This document shows positions 8,599 to 18,289 of a stretch of DNA of 64,000 bases, in pieces. How positions within the stretch are numbered: position 1 is the first letter of the stretch; the number at the start of each line of letters is the position of its first letter. The notes under the pieces were generated by a model. That model saw nothing but the letters and a program-made list of their open reading frames with translations. It did not search any database and was not told where the DNA came from. Origin of the DNA: Corallococcus macrosporus DSM 14697 (lineage in GTDB: Bacteria > Myxococcota > Myxococcia > Myxococcales > Myxococcaceae); assembly GCF_002305895.1 (NCBI RefSeq), contig NZ_CP022203.1, forward strand, positions 2,706,501 to 2,770,500. Direction: 5' to 3'. The position numbers and the translations under genes were made by a program.

Positions 8599-9561
8599 AT
8601 GTCGAGCCCTCCCGAGTCCGCTGAACGCCGCCGCTTCCAGGCCGAGCCCCTGATCCACGTCCATCGGCACCTGTCGGCGTCGCTCGGCTCGGCGGAGGCG
8701 GTCACCATCGAGGTGCCGGACCCGGACCTGGGCCGAGGCTGCTACCCCGGTGAGCGGGTGGGGCCCTCCGGCGCGTTGCTCCATCGTCCACTGCGAAGCT
8801 GGTGCGACCTGGCGGAGGGGCTTGGGTGCCGGCTGCTCACGCCTCGCGCGGTGGACGCGACGCACATCGCGCTGACCTTCGAGCGGCTGGGGCCCGAGGC
8901 GCCCTGGCACGCGGGAGGCCAGGCGGGCGAAGAGGCGCCGCCGCGGGAGCGCTATGGCACGGCCTCCGCGTTCTCGCGCCTGCGCAAGCTGGAGGACGCG
9001 GGCTTCCTGTTGCCCTGGCTCGAAGCGCTGGGGCGCATCCGGTTGCCGGAGGCAGCCCGCGTGCTGGACCTGGGCGTCAACCAGGGGGATGAGCTGGCCG
9101 CGTTCTCGTGGCTGGAGTCCGCTCCGGACGTGCACTTCGTGGGCGTGGACCACAGCGCCAGCGCCATTGAAGCAGCGCGTGCGCGATTTCCGGATGAACG
9201 GCACGCCTTCGTCGTTGCCGACCTCAACGCGCTGCCGGAGGGGCTGGGGCGATTCCACCTCGTGGTGTCCGTGGGCACGTTGCAGAGCCCCGGCGTGGAC
9301 GACCACGCGCTCTTGCGCAAGCTGGTGCAGGAGCACCTGGAGCCGTGCTCGGCGCTGCTGCTCGGCTTCCCCAACTCCCGCTTCCGGGATGGCGAGGTCG
9401 TCTATGGCGCGCGGGTGCGGAACCTGCGCGAGCCCGACCTGTCGTTGCTGGTGAAGGACCTGTCCTTCTACCGCCGCTACCTGCACCAGCACGGGTTTCG
9501 CACCTTCCTGGGCGGCAAGTACGACCTGCTCCTCACGGCGGTGCGGGACGCGGGCGGCTGA
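8599..9561 (+). CDS. SAM-dependent methyltransferase
   Basis: 320 residues. The C-terminal half carries a class I Rossmann methyltransferase core: VLDLGVNQGDELAAF (SAM motif I), VGVDHSASAIEAARARF (motif II with acidic Asp) and FHLVVSVGTLQSPG (motif IV region). The N-terminal 140 residues are not recognised and may bind the substrate. Start at ATG 8599 (MSSPPES); a GTG at 8542 would add 19 residues. Substrate unknown. Convergent with cysI: the two stop codons are about 40 bases apart. Confidence 0.8.
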   Translation: MSSPPESAERRRFQAEPLIHVHRHLSASLGSAEAVTIEVPDPDLGRGCYPGERVGPSGALLHRPLRSWCDLAEGLGCRLLTPRAVDATHIALTFERLGPEAPWHAGGQAGEEAPPRERYGTASAFSRLRKLEDAGFLLPWLEALGRIRLPEAARVLDLGVNQGDELAAFSWLESAPDVHFVGVDHSASAIEAARARFPDERHAFVVADLNALPEGLGRFHLVVSVGTLQSPGVDDHALLRKLVQEHLEPCSALLLGFPNSRFRDGEVVYGARVRNLREPDLSLLVKDLSFYRRYLHQHGFRTFLGGKYDLLLTAVRDAGG

Positions 9562-9607
9562 GCATGGCGCTCGCCGCCTGCGCCCCGGCCGCGGCGCGCC
9601 GGCTCAG
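9558..9607. terminator. Hairpin spanning convergent stop codons
   Basis: CTGAGC at 9558-9563 pairs with GCTCAG at 9602-9607, with an inner GGCG/CGCC. The stem includes both the stop of the methyltransferase and the stop of cysI. A possible shared terminator; no T tract. Confidence 0.35.
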
Positions 9608-11292
9608 GAGGGCCGAGGCTGGGGGGACGCGCCGGGGACGTGGCCAGCGCGCACCACGAAGTCGCCGAAGCCCTCGCCGGGCTGGCGCTCGCGGGCGTAG
9701 CCCTCGAACAGCGGCTCCAGCGCGGCGAGGATGGCGTCCTCGTCGATGTTCTCCCGGTACAGGCGGTTGAGGCGCTGGCCTCGCGCATCGCCGCCCAGGT
9801 GCAGGTTGTAGCGGCCCGGCGCCTTGCCCACGAGCCCCACCTCCGCCAGGTAGGGACGCGCGCAGCCGTTGGGGCACCCGGTGATGCGCAGCAACAGGTT
9901 GGCGTCCTGGAGTCCATGCGCCCGCAGCCGGTCCTCCAGCCGCCCGACGAAGGAGGGCAGGTAGCGCTCCGCCTCCGCCATGGCGAGCCCGCACGTCGGC
10001 AGCGCCACGCAGGCCAGCGCGTTGCGGCGCACGGGGCTGGCGCCGCGGAAGCTGTCCAGGGCGTGCGCCGTCACCAGCGCGTCGATGGCTCCGCGGGCCT
10101 GGGGCGTCACGCCCGCGATGACGAGGTTCTGGTTCGCCGTGAGGCGGAAGTCCCCGGTGTGGATGCGGGCAATCTCCCGCAAGCCCGTCAGGTGCGTGGC
10201 GCCGGGCCGGTCCGCCACGCGCCCGCTGTCCAGGTGCAGCGTCAGGTGCCAGCGGCCGTCATGGCCCTCCGTCCACCCGAAGCGGTCCCCGTTGTGCTCG
10301 AAGGCGAAGGGGCGCGCGGGCTGGAGCGCGAAGCCGAGCCGCTTCTCCAGCTCCGCGGTGAACCAGGGCACGCCGCGCTCCTCCAGGACGTACTTCAGCC
10401 GCGCGTGCTTGCGGTTGGCGCGGTCCCCGAAGTCGCGGTGAAGCTTCACCACCGCTTCCGCGACGGCGAGCGTCTGCTCCGGCGGGATGAAGCCGACGAC
10501 GTCCGCCAGCCGGGGGTAGGTGGCCGCGTCGCCGTGCGTGGCGCCCATGCCGCCGCCCGCCGAGACGTTGAAGCCCACCAGCGCGCCGTCCTCGATGATG
10601 GCGATGAAGCCCAGGTCCTGCGCGAAGACGTCCACGTCGTTGAGGGGCGGCACCGCCACGGCGACCTTGAACTTCCGGGGCAGGTAGGTGGGGCCGTAGA
10701 TGGGCTCCTCCTCACCGCCGGCCACCTTCTCCTTGCCCAGCCAGATTTCGTGGTAGGCGCGCGTCCTGGGCAGCAGGTGCTCGGAGATGCGCGCCGCCCA
10801 CTGGTACACCGTCTCGTGGACGCGCGAGTCCACGGGGTTGGGGTTGCACAGCACGTTGCGGTTGACGTCACCGCAGGCGGCCAGCGTGTCCATCATCGCG
10901 TCGTTGATGCGGGCGATGGTGGACCGGAGGTCATCCTTGATGATGCCGTGGAGCTGGAACGCCTGCCGCGTGGTGATGCGCAGCGTGTGGTTGGCGTGCT
11001 CGCGTGCAAGCGCGTCCATGGCCAGCCACTGCGCGGGCGTGCAGACGCCACCGGGCAGGCGGGTGCGGAGCATGAAGCTGTAGTCGGGCTCCAGCTTCTG
11101 CTGGCGCCGCTCCTCGCGCAGGTCCCGGTCGTCCTGCTGGTAGCTGCCGTGGAACTTTATGAGGCTGGTGTCCGGCGTGGCGAGCGCCCCCGTCACCGGG
11201 TCCTCCAGGCTCTCCTCCAGGCTGCCTCGGAGCAGGCGGCTCTGCGTCTTGATGTGCTCCACTTCGGAGAGCGGCTTGGGCTGGTGGCTCAT
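9604..11292 (-). CDS. cysI: Sulfite reductase hemoprotein (CysI)
   Basis: 562 residues, close to the E. coli enzyme (570). It reduces sulfite to sulfide with six electrons at a coupled siroheme and [4Fe-4S] centre. Cluster ligands are visible: Cys428 and Cys434 (ACVALPTC), Cys473 and Cys477 (TGCPNGC). Sulfite-binding Arg/Lys-rich segments around TRQAFQLHG are also present. Start at ATG 11292 ([11 protein letters not shown]), matching the family N terminus; the frame continues upstream only into cysJ sequence read out of frame. Last gene of the sulfur operon, 25 bases after cysJ. Confidence 0.96.
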   Translation of the reverse strand: MSHQPKPLSEVEHIKTQSRLLRGSLEESLEDPVTGALATPDTSLIKFHGSYQQDDRDLREERRQQKLEPDYSFMLRTRLPGGVCTPAQWLAMDALAREHANHTLRITTRQAFQLHGIIKDDLRSTIARINDAMMDTLAACGDVNRNVLCNPNPVDSRVHETVYQWAARISEHLLPRTRAYHEIWLGKEKVAGGEEEPIYGPTYLPRKFKVAVAVPPLNDVDVFAQDLGFIAIIEDGALVGFNVSAGGGMGATHGDAATYPRLADVVGFIPPEQTLAVAEAVVKLHRDFGDRANRKHARLKYVLEERGVPWFTAELEKRLGFALQPARPFAFEHNGDRFGWTEGHDGRWHLTLHLDSGRVADRPGATHLTGLREIARIHTGDFRLTANQNLVIAGVTPQARGAIDALVTAHALDSFRGASPVRRNALACVALPTCGLAMAEAERYLPSFVGRLEDRLRAHGLQDANLLLRITGCPNGCARPYLAEVGLVGKAPGRYNLHLGGDARGQRLNRLYRENIDEDAILAALEPLFEGYARERQPGEGFGDFVVRAGHVPGASPQPRPS

Positions 11293-11317
11293 GTCGTTGC
11301 TCGCAATCTCAAATGGG

Positions 11318-13147
11318 TCAGTAGACGTCGCGCAGGTAGCGCCGCTGCTCGCGCAGGGCTTCGAGCCAGGCGTGCGCGTCCTCGCGGCGCTTGCCGCCGT
11401 GCGTGGAGACGATGTCCACCAGGGCTTCGTGGACGTCCGGGGCCATGCGCTGGGCGTCGCCGCAGACGTAGAGGTGGGCCCCGCCTTCGAGCCACGCGTA
11501 GACGTCACGTCCCGCCTCGCGCAGCCGGTGCTGCACGTAGACCTTCTGCGCACGGTCCCGAGAGAAGGCGAGCGACAGCCGGTGCAGCGTCTGCTGCTTC
11601 AGCGCCTCCTGCCACTCCGTCTGGTAGAGGAACTGGGTGCGGAAGTGTTGCTCGCCGAAGAAGAGCCAGTTGCGGCCCTTCGCCCCCGTCTCCGCGCGCT
11701 CCTGGACGAAGGCCCGGAAGGGCGCCACGCCGGTGCCAGGGCCAATCATCAGCACGTCCCTGTCCCCGTCCTCCGGCAACCGGAAGCGCTCGTTCGGCTC
11801 GACGAAGACGCGGACCGGGTCGGTGCCCGCCGTGCGCGTGGCCAGGTGGTGGGACGCCGCGCCGAAGTGCCGCAGGTCGAAGGCCGTGTAGTCCACCACC
11901 GCCACCGTGAGGTGGGCCTCCTCCCCCACGCGCTTGGGGCTGGAGGCAATCGAATACAGCCGGGGCGTCAGCTTGCGCAGCGTCTTCACCAGCTCGGTGG
12001 CGTCCCACGTGGCCTTGTGCGCGCGGAGCACGTCGATGACCTGGTGGCCCGCCAGCAGCGCGCGGAAGGCGTCGGCGCGGCCCGGTTCGAGCACCTCTCG
12101 CAGCGCCGCGCTGCCCGACAACGCGGCGTGCCGCTCCAGGAAGGGGCGGTTGAGCTTCGTGATTTCCAGCGCGTCACCCAGCCAGCGGGCCAGCGGCAGC
12201 GTGCGGCCATCGCGGGTGATGGGCGCGTCGCCGTCGAGCCGCAGCTCGGACAGGAACAGCGCCACCAGCTCCGGGGGATTGTGAGGCCACACCCCCAGCG
12301 CGTCGCCCGGGGCGTACTCCAGCCCGGAGCCCGCGAGCGACAGCTCCACGTGCCGCACGTCCTTGAGCGCTCCGCGCGCGGTGATGCGCTGGTTGAGCAG
12401 CACCTCCGCGGTGTACGGCGCCTCCTTGCTGAACGCCGATGCCTTCGCGGCGGGCTCCCGCATGGGCACGACGGTGGCCGCCACGGGGGCTTGAGGCGCC
12501 AGGGCCTCGCGCGCCAGGGTGAAGGCCTGGTCCAGCCAGCCCTTGGCCACGGGTTCGAAGTCCACGTCGCAGTCGGCCCGCTCCAGCAGCCGGCTGGCGC
12601 CCAGCTCCGCGAGGCGGACGTCGAGCGCCCGGCCCACCTCACAGAAGCGCGGGTAGCTGGAGTCGCCCAGCCCGAGGACGGCGTAGCGCAGCCCCTCCAC
12701 GCGGGGGGCGCGCTTGCCCAGGATGAACTCGCAGAAGCCTCGCGAGTCATCCGGCGGGTCGCCGTCCCCCTGGGTGCTGATGACGATGCAGAGCAGCTTC
12801 TCCTTGGCCAGCTCCCGCACGGGATAGTCGCTGGCCCGGAACAGCCGCGCGGTGAGCCCGGCGGACGCCACCTGGTGCTTGAGCCGCTCCGCCAGCAGGC
12901 GGCTGTTCCCCGTCTGCGTCCCGTAGATGATGGTGAAGGGCGCGGCGGGCGCGGCCACGGGCACGGGCGTCACGGGGACGGCGGAGGCCTGCGGCGCGCG
13001 GGCGGCCAGCCCCGCCGTGTAGCCGCTCAGCCAGTGCAGGGCGGACGTGTCCAGTCCCCCGACGAGCTTCAGCAGCAGGGCGCCCTGGTCCTCCCCCAGC
13101 AGCGCGTTGATGAACGGGGGAGTGGCGGTGACAGGGGATGCGCTCAT
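11318..13147 (-). CDS. cysJ: Sulfite reductase flavoprotein (CysJ)
   Basis: 609 residues. Domains in order: a short N-terminal segment, flavodoxin-like FMN domain starting at [15 protein letters not shown] (about residue 70) with GDGDPPDD and GLGDSSY, then the FAD domain ([16 protein letters not shown]) and the NADPH domain ([34 protein letters not shown], ending in the terminal Tyr of the family). It carries electrons from NADPH through FAD and FMN to CysI. Its start overlaps the cysN stop (ATGA, 13144-13147), implying translational coupling. Confidence 0.96.
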   Translation of the reverse strand: MSASPVTATPPFINALLGEDQGALLLKLVGGLDTSALHWLSGYTAGLAARAPQASAVPVTPVPVAAPAAPFTIIYGTQTGNSRLLAERLKHQVASAGLTARLFRASDYPVRELAKEKLLCIVISTQGDGDPPDDSRGFCEFILGKRAPRVEGLRYAVLGLGDSSYPRFCEVGRALDVRLAELGASRLLERADCDVDFEPVAKGWLDQAFTLAREALAPQAPVAATVVPMREPAAKASAFSKEAPYTAEVLLNQRITARGALKDVRHVELSLAGSGLEYAPGDALGVWPHNPPELVALFLSELRLDGDAPITRDGRTLPLARWLGDALEITKLNRPFLERHAALSGSAALREVLEPGRADAFRALLAGHQVIDVLRAHKATWDATELVKTLRKLTPRLYSIASSPKRVGEEAHLTVAVVDYTAFDLRHFGAASHHLATRTAGTDPVRVFVEPNERFRLPEDGDRDVLMIGPGTGVAPFRAFVQERAETGAKGRNWLFFGEQHFRTQFLYQTEWQEALKQQTLHRLSLAFSRDRAQKVYVQHRLREAGRDVYAWLEGGAHLYVCGDAQRMAPDVHEALVDIVSTHGGKRREDAHAWLEALREQRRYLRDVY

Positions 13148-14853
13148 CGTGCGGCCTCGCGAAGGGAGACGACTCGGGCGAGCTGGGCCTCCAGGTCCTC
13201 GCTGGCGTCCAGCTCCAGCCACGCGGCGCCAGCATCCCGGGCCTCCGCGCGCAAGGCCCGGCGAGTCTGGGGCGTGTCGGTGTGGACCAGCGCCACCAGG
13301 CCCGCGGCGGCGAGCGCGAGCGCCACCTCCATGTCGCCGTGGGTGGTGGAGACGTGCCAGCCCAGGTCGAACAGCCGGCGCTCCAACTGGAAGGCGCGGG
13401 TGCTGGCGTCCGCGCTGGCGGGCAGCAGGACGATGGCGCCGGGCTGTCCCAGCTTCGCGCGCCGCTCGGGCTGCGTGACGAGCGAGGCGTCCACCTTGCC
13501 CGGCGCCGAATCCTCCGCGGGGCCCAGGACCATGCCCGCGCCCACGGTGTCATGGGTGAGCGCGTCAATGACGATGAACGCGCCCGTGCGGCGGTTGTCG
13601 CGGTACGGGTCCGTCAGCAGGGGGCGCCGGCAGACCAGGCGCACCCGGCCGATGTCATTGAGCGACAGCGACTCCGCGGGCTGTTCGGACAGGTCCGCCA
13701 GCTCCTTGCGCCACAGCACCCGTTCGATGTGGGCGGGCGCGGTGCGCGTGGCCTGCTTCACCAGGTAGCGGCGGGCGCAGTCCAGCGGCTGCTCACCGAA
13801 CCACACGAGCATCGCGTCGAGCTGATGGAGCGCCAGCGGCGGCTGGTCCACGTGGGCCAGCACGTCGCCCCGGCTGGCGTCCACCTCGTCCGCCAGCCGG
13901 AGCGTCACGGAAGCAGGGGACGCGGCCACCTCCAGCGGCCCGTCGAACGTGTCGATGCCCGCCACGCGCGTGCGGCGCCCGGAGGGGTGGACCTGGATTT
14001 CATCCCCCACGCGGAGGGTGCCGGAGGCAATCTGTCCCGCCAGCCCCCGGTAGTCCTGGTGGGGCCGCAGCACGTACTGGACGGGGAAGCGGAAGGGCGC
14101 GTCGTCCTGCCGGCGCTGGTGGGGCAGGGACTCCAACCACGCGAGCAGCGTGCCGCCCTCGTGCCAGGGCGTGCGGGCGCTGGGCCGGGTGATGTTGTCT
14201 CCGCGGCTGGCGCTGACGGGGAAGAGCCGCACGCCCTCGAAGCCGAGCGCGCGGGCGAAGTCCACCAGCTCGGCGCCGATGCGCTCGAACGCGTCCCGGT
14301 CGAAGCCCGTGAGGTCCATCTTGTTCACCGCCACGGCCAGGTAGGGGATGCCCAGCAGCGAGGCGATGTACGCGTGACGGCGCGTCTGCGGCAGCACGCC
14401 CAGGCGCGCGTCCACCAGGATGACCGCCGCGTCCGCCGTGGAGGCGCCGGTGGCCATGTTGCGCGTGTACTGGATGTGACCCGGCGTGTCCGCGACGATG
14501 ACCTTGCGCCGCGCCGTGCTCAGGTAGCGGTAGGCGACGTCGATGGTGATGCCCTGCTCGCGCTCGGCGCGCAGGCCGTCCGTGAAGAGGGAGAAGTCCA
14601 GCGCCTCCTCGTCCGCGCCGGCCGCGGCCTTCAGGCCCTGGGCCAGCGCCTCCGGGGACGCGGAGACGGCGGCGGCCCGCTTCGCGCTGGCCTTGCGCAC
14701 CGCTTGAATCTGGTCCTCGAAGAGGCCGTCGCACTCGTAGAGGAGCCTGCCGATGAGGGTGGACTTGCCGTCGTCCACGGAGCCGACCACGACGAGCCGG
14801 AGCAGCTCGCGGGCGGAGTGCTGGTCGAGCAGTTGCTGCAGTCCGGTGTCCAT
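13144..14853 (-). CDS. cysN: Sulfate adenylyltransferase GTPase subunit with degenerate APS-kinase domain
   Basis: 569 residues. The first 460 are CysN: P-loop GSVDDGKST (24-32), ADTPGH, NKMD, then EF-Tu-like barrel domains. GTP hydrolysis by this subunit drives APS formation by CysD. From about residue 469 a further 100 residues align in outline with APS kinase (CysC): GAIVLLP, LFDLGWHVSTTHGD, GLVALVHTDTP. However, where CysC has the P-loop GSGKST this protein has SADAST, and the GDNVR motif is GDMEV, so the kinase appears dead. That fits the APS-reductase type of CysH in the same operon, which makes PAPS unnecessary. Shares one base with the cysD stop (TGATG). Confidence 0.93.
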   Translation of the reverse strand: MDTGLQQLLDQHSARELLRLVVVGSVDDGKSTLIGRLLYECDGLFEDQIQAVRKASAKRAAAVSASPEALAQGLKAAAGADEEALDFSLFTDGLRAEREQGITIDVAYRYLSTARRKVIVADTPGHIQYTRNMATGASTADAAVILVDARLGVLPQTRRHAYIASLLGIPYLAVAVNKMDLTGFDRDAFERIGAELVDFARALGFEGVRLFPVSASRGDNITRPSARTPWHEGGTLLAWLESLPHQRRQDDAPFRFPVQYVLRPHQDYRGLAGQIASGTLRVGDEIQVHPSGRRTRVAGIDTFDGPLEVAASPASVTLRLADEVDASRGDVLAHVDQPPLALHQLDAMLVWFGEQPLDCARRYLVKQATRTAPAHIERVLWRKELADLSEQPAESLSLNDIGRVRLVCRRPLLTDPYRDNRRTGAFIVIDALTHDTVGAGMVLGPAEDSAPGKVDASLVTQPERRAKLGQPGAIVLLPASADASTRAFQLERRLFDLGWHVSTTHGDMEVALALAAAGLVALVHTDTPQTRRALRAEARDAGAAWLELDASEDLEAQLARVVSLREAAR

Positions 14854-15770
14854 CAGAAGTAGCCCTCGCGCTTCTTGAGCTCCATGGAGCCCTCTTCGTC
14901 GTGGTCGATGAGCCGGCCCTGCCGTTCGGACTGGCGGGCGCTCACCATCTCGTGGATGACGGTCTCCACCGTGGTGGCGGAGGATTCGATGGCGCCGCTG
15001 AGCGGGTAGCAGCCCAGCGTGCGGAAGCGCACGCGCCGGAGCACGGGCTTCTCCCCGGGGCGCAGCCGCATGCGCTCGTCGTCCACCATGAGCAGCGTGC
15101 CGCCCCGGTCAATCACCGGGCGCTCGGCCGCGAAGTAGAGCGGCACCACGGGGATGCGCTCGCGCAGCACGTAGTGCCACACGTCCAGCTCCGTCCAGTT
15201 GGACAGCGGGAAGACGCGCATGCTCTCGCCCGCGTCGACGCGGCCGTTGAAGAGGTTCCACAGCTCGGGGCGCTGCCGGCGCGGATCCCACTGGCCGTGC
15301 CTGTCCCGGAAGGAGAACACCCGCTCCTTGGCGCGGGACTTCTCCTCGTCACGCCGCGCGCCGCCGAACGCCGCGTCGAAGCCATGCTTCGCCAGCGCCT
15401 CCAACAGCGACTGCGTCTTCATCGCGTGGGTGTACTTCTGGCTGCCGTGGTCGAAGGGGTTGATGCCCTCGGCCAGCGCGCGCTGGTTCTGGTGGACGAT
15501 GAGGCGCAGCCCGTGGCGGGCCACGAAGGCGTCCCGGAACGCGTACATGTCCCGGAACTTCCAGGTGGTGTCCACGTGGAGCAGCGGGAAGGGGAGCGGC
15601 GCGGGATGGAACGCCTTGCGCGCCAGGTGCAGCAGGACCTGCGAGTCCTTGCCGATGCTGTAGAGCATCACCGGGTTGGCGAACTCGGCCACCGTCTCGC
15701 GGAGGATGTGGATGCTCTCCGCCTCCAGCTCCGACAGGTGCGACGCGCGCGCGAACGAGTGCTCACTCAT
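14853..15770 (-). CDS. cysD: Sulfate adenylyltransferase small subunit (CysD)
   Basis: 305 residues, the same size as E. coli CysD (302). It joins sulfate and ATP to give APS and pyrophosphate. The PP-loop ATP pyrophosphatase motif is seen at [18 protein letters not shown] (near residue 40), followed by [16 protein letters not shown] and the [19 protein letters not shown] segment, all family hallmarks. Start overlaps the end of cobA by eight bases (15763-15770). Works as a heterodimer with CysN. Confidence 0.96.
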   Translation of the reverse strand: MSEHSFARASHLSELEAESIHILRETVAEFANPVMLYSIGKDSQVLLHLARKAFHPAPLPFPLLHVDTTWKFRDMYAFRDAFVARHGLRLIVHQNQRALAEGINPFDHGSQKYTHAMKTQSLLEALAKHGFDAAFGGARRDEEKSRAKERVFSFRDRHGQWDPRRQRPELWNLFNGRVDAGESMRVFPLSNWTELDVWHYVLRERIPVVPLYFAAERPVIDRGGTLLMVDDERMRLRPGEKPVLRRVRFRTLGCYPLSGAIESSATTVETVIHEMVSARQSERQGRLIDHDEEGSMELKKREGYF

Positions 15771-16563
15771 GACCGCCCTCCGCCACGCGCGCTGGCGCGT
15801 GTCCGTGTTCCGGGGTGCCCTGCGCCACCAGCGACGGCAGGCGCGAGCGCAGGGAGACGACTTCGCCCACGATGAGCAGCGACGGTGAGCCCAGCCCGTC
15901 GCGCGCCACCGCCTGGGCGATGCGGCCCAGCGGGGCCTCCACCACCCGTTGATGTTCCCAGGTGCCCGCCTCCACCACCGCGGCCGGGGTGGACGCGGCG
16001 CGCCCCGCGCCCATCAGCGCGCGCGCCGTCTCCTCCAGCCGGCTCCCCGCCATGTAGAGGACCAGCGTCTGGGCCTTCGCGAGGAAGTCCCAGTCCGGCG
16101 CGCTGCCGCCGCGGTAGGCGGTGGCGAAGGTCACCGCGCCGGACACGCCCCGGTGCGTGACGGGGATGGCCGCCGCGGCGGGCACGGCCGTCCCGGCGGT
16201 GAGGCCGGGCACGACTTCATAGGGGATGCCCGCCTCTTCCAGCGCGAGCGCCTCCTCGCCGCCGCGGCCGAAGACGAAGGCGTCCCCGCCCTTGAGCCGC
16301 ACCACGCGGCGCCCCAGCAGCGCCTGGGCGATGAGGAGGACGTGAATCTCCTCCTGGCTCACCGAGTCGCCGCCCCCCTCCTTGCCCACGTAGATGAGCC
16401 GCGCGTGGGGGCGCGCATGCTCCAGCACGCCGGGGTGGACCAGCCGGTCATGAACGACGGTGTCCGCCTCGCGGAGCACGCGCGCGGCGCGCAAGGTCAA
16501 CAGCTCCGGGTCGCCCGGGCCCGCGCCGACCAGGAACACGCGGCCTCTCGTCTGCTCTCTCAT
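15763..16563 (-). CDS. cobA: Uroporphyrinogen-III C-methyltransferase
   Basis: 266 residues of the tetrapyrrole methylase fold. It starts with [18 protein letters not shown], the SAM-binding signature of the family, followed by [18 protein letters not shown] and [20 protein letters not shown]. It methylates uroporphyrinogen III twice to give precorrin-2, the first step toward siroheme for CysI. Together with the next gene upstream it supplies the functions that E. coli combines in CysG. Four-base ATGA overlap with the upstream gene. Confidence 0.95.
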   Translation of the reverse strand: MREQTRGRVFLVGAGPGDPELLTLRAARVLREADTVVHDRLVHPGVLEHARPHARLIYVGKEGGGDSVSQEEIHVLLIAQALLGRRVVRLKGGDAFVFGRGGEEALALEEAGIPYEVVPGLTAGTAVPAAAAIPVTHRGVSGAVTFATAYRGGSAPDWDFLAKAQTLVLYMAGSRLEETARALMGAGRAASTPAAVVEAGTWEHQRVVEAPLGRIAQAVARDGLGSPSLLIVGEVVSLRSRLPSLVAQGTPEHGHAPARVAEGGHE

Positions 16564-17225
16564 GGTGTCTCTCCAGGAACCTTCAAGGCCCGCAGGTCCG
16601 CGCGCAGCCGTGCCCAGGCCGCCTTGCGCTCGCCCTGCTCCAGCAGCACGCCGATGTCGCCCACCGCCACCTGCTTCAGGAGTTGCTGGCGCTCGGTGCC
16701 CCGGGGCAGGTGCTCGCGCAGCCAGCCGCTGAGCCGGGCCCGCCAGACGTGGTGGCGCGTCACCTGGGCGGTGAGCGTCTTGCGCAGGTGGCTCGCCAGG
16801 GCGGGCGCCTGACCCGCGCTGGACACCGCGACGGTGATGGGGCCCCGCCTGCCGATGGAGGGCAGGGTGAAGTCACACAGCTCGGGCTCGTCCGCGGTGT
16901 TGACCCACACGCCCAGGGCGCGGGCCTCCGCCGCCACCTGCCGGCTCACGGCCGCGTCATCGGTGGCCGCGAGCACCAGGTGCTGGCCGCGCGCGTCGCC
17001 GGCCTCGTAGGGGCGGGGCAGCCACTCCAGGTGCCCGCCCTCGGCGAGCGTCCGGAGGGTGTCGGTGGCGCGTGGCGCGATGACGCGCAGCCTCGCGCCG
17101 GCGTCGAGCACCGCCAGCGCGCGGCCCTCCGCGATGGCGCCGCCGCCCACCAGCAGGACGGAGCGCCCTTCCAGTCGAAGGCACACGGGATAGTCCATGG
17201 GATGTGAAGGCATGGCGGCGCTCAT
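16560..17225 (-). CDS. Precorrin-2 dehydrogenase / sirohydrochlorin ferrochelatase
   Basis: 221 residues similar to the N-terminal part of CysG and to Met8. An NAD-binding motif VLLVGGGAIAEGRA sits near residue 25, followed by NTADEPELCDFTLPS and RGPITVAVSSAGQAPALASHLR, which carry the family's active-site region. It oxidises precorrin-2 to sirohydrochlorin and can insert iron to give siroheme. Start chosen at ATG 17225 because it overlaps the cysH stop as ATGA; an upstream in-frame start at 17273 would run deep into cysH. Confidence 0.92.
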   Translation of the reverse strand: MSAAMPSHPMDYPVCLRLEGRSVLLVGGGAIAEGRALAVLDAGARLRVIAPRATDTLRTLAEGGHLEWLPRPYEAGDARGQHLVLAATDDAAVSRQVAAEARALGVWVNTADEPELCDFTLPSIGRRGPITVAVSSAGQAPALASHLRKTLTAQVTRHHVWRARLSGWLREHLPRGTERQQLLKQVAVGDIGVLLEQGERKAAWARLRADLRALKVPGETP

Positions 17226-17944
17226 CGGACCGGGTGGAGGCCGCACTCGCGGTTCTCCGCGGACTCCCACCACCAGCGGCCCGCGCGTTCGTCCTCGTAG
17301 GGCTTCACCGCGCGCGTGCAGGGCGCGCAGCCGATGGACGGGTACCCGCGGTCATGGAGCGCGTTGTAGGGCACGCCGTTCGCCCGGACGTAGGCCCAGA
17401 TGTCCTTGCTGCTCCACGTGGCCAGCGGGTTGAGCTTGAGCAGCCCGTGCGCGCCGTCCACCTCCACCGTCGCCACGTCGGTGCGGGTGACGGACTGCTC
17501 GCGGCGCAGTCCCGTCACCCACGCCTCGCGGCCGGCCAGCGCGCGTGCCAGCGGCTCCACCTTGCGGATGGCGCAGCACTCCTTGCGCGCCTCCAGGCTC
17601 TGGCGGAAGGAGAAGTAGCCCTTCGTGGACTCCAGCGCCTCCACGCGCTCGCGCTCCGGGAAGTACGTCTCCACGGTGACGCCGTAGCGCTTGCGCACCA
17701 CGTCCATGAGCTCGTACGTCTCTGGTGGCAGGCGGCCGGTGTCGAGCGTGAAGAGGCGCAGGCTGGGCGCGTGCTGGCGCGCCAGGTCGATGAGGACCAG
17801 GTCCTCCACGCCGAAGCTGGAGGCAATGGCGGCGCGCGCGCCGAAGCGGCGTTCGGCCCAGGTGAGGATGTCCTGGGCGGGGGCGGACTTCACCTCGGCG
17901 GCTTCGGCCAGCAGGGTGGATACGTGGGGCAGCGGGGGCGGCAT
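17222..17944 (-). CDS. cysH: APS reductase (iron-sulfur CysH)
   Basis: 240 residues. A PP-loop-like N-terminal half (SSFGVEDLVLIDLA, LFTLDTGRLPPETY) and two Cys pairs, Cys123-Cys124 (ECCAIRK) and Cys206/Cys209 (GCAPC), which in this family bind a [4Fe-4S] cluster and mark use of APS rather than PAPS. The C-terminal ECGLH carries the catalytic Cys. It reduces APS to sulfite. First structural gene of the operon; GGAG lies a few bases before its ATG, immediately after the T tract of an intrinsic terminator (17957-17993), so expression depends on read-through. Confidence 0.95.
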   Translation of the reverse strand: MPPPLPHVSTLLAEAAEVKSAPAQDILTWAERRFGARAAIASSFGVEDLVLIDLARQHAPSLRLFTLDTGRLPPETYELMDVVRKRYGVTVETYFPERERVEALESTKGYFSFRQSLEARKECCAIRKVEPLARALAGREAWVTGLRREQSVTRTDVATVEVDGAHGLLKLNPLATWSSKDIWAYVRANGVPYNALHDRGYPSIGCAPCTRAVKPYEDERAGRWWWESAENRECGLHPVR

Positions 17945-17956
17945 GGGGACTCCGGC

Positions 17957-17993
17957 AAAAAAGAAACGGCCCGCCTCTTTCGAGGGCGGGCCG
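17957..17993 (-). terminator. Intrinsic terminator (attenuator 2) ahead of cysH
   Basis: On the minus strand, a perfect 9-bp stem CGGCCCGCC/GGCGGGCCG with a short extension and GAAA-type loop is followed by TTTCTTTTTT. It lies between the stop of the 50-aa Cys-rich frame (18023) and the cysH start (17944). Its 5' arm contains CCCGCCCTC (minus strand, bases 17990-17982), the exact complement of GAGGGCGGG in the Cys-rich frame (18055-18047). Pairing of these two would prevent the terminator from forming. This is the expected geometry of a transcription attenuator. Confidence 0.9.
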
Positions 17994-18022
17994 CACGAGC
18001 AAGAAGGTTCGAGAAGGACGCG

Positions 18023-18175
18023 CTACTCGCCTCTCGATGCTCGGCACCCGCCCTCCGGCGGACACGCGGGACACGCACAGCACGGACAGCCGTTGGCACC
18101 CGCGGCACAGGCGGCGGCACACCCGGCGGCGAGCACGGGAGCGCGGAGGGCATGGGTGTCAAAGGCGAAGGACAT
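18023..18175 (-). CDS. Cysteine-rich leader peptide 2 (50 aa)
   Basis: Fifty codons, ATG at 18175 to TAG at 18023. Cys at positions 19, 23, 30, 32, 33, 35, 38 and 44, with the cluster CPCCACPAC at 30-38. Six of the eight Cys codons are TGT although the genome strongly prefers C in third position. Codons 41-43 (GAG GGC GGG) form the segment complementary to the downstream terminator; it can also fold back on CCGCC in codons 39-40. I infer a regulatory leader peptide: ribosomes stalling at Cys codons when Cys-tRNA is short would free the anti-terminator and let cysH be transcribed. A small metal-binding protein is the alternative. No clear Shine-Dalgarno precedes it. Confidence 0.8.
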   Translation of the reverse strand: MSFAFDTHALRAPVLAAGCAAACAAGANGCPCCACPACPPEGGCRASRGE

Positions 18176-18202
18176 GGGCACGCGGTGCGGGGCTGGGAGC
18201 GG

Positions 18203-18243
18203 GAACGAAAACGGCCCGGTTCCTGGGTCAGGAGACCGGGCCG
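18203..18243 (-). terminator. Intrinsic terminator (attenuator 1)
   Basis: Minus strand: CGGCCCGGT, one bulged base, TCCTG, a 3-base loop, CAGGA, ACCGGGCCG, then TTTTCGTT. The stem is 14 bp with one bulge. It separates the 30-aa and 50-aa Cys-rich frames. The loop and 3' arm (minus strand ACCCAGGAACCGG, bases 18228-18216) are complementary, except for a small internal loop, to CCGGACCTGGGT at codons 26-29 of the upstream leader frame (18307-18296). Confidence 0.85.
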
Positions 18244-18289
18244 GGAGGAGCGCGGGGCGGAAGGCTTGGAGAGGCTTCCGGTGTGCGCG

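Noticed and set aside
9640-13768. Long plus-strand open frames opposite cysI and cysJ
   Set aside because: Antisense to well-supported genes, no domains, and Arg/Pro-rich low-complexity translation.
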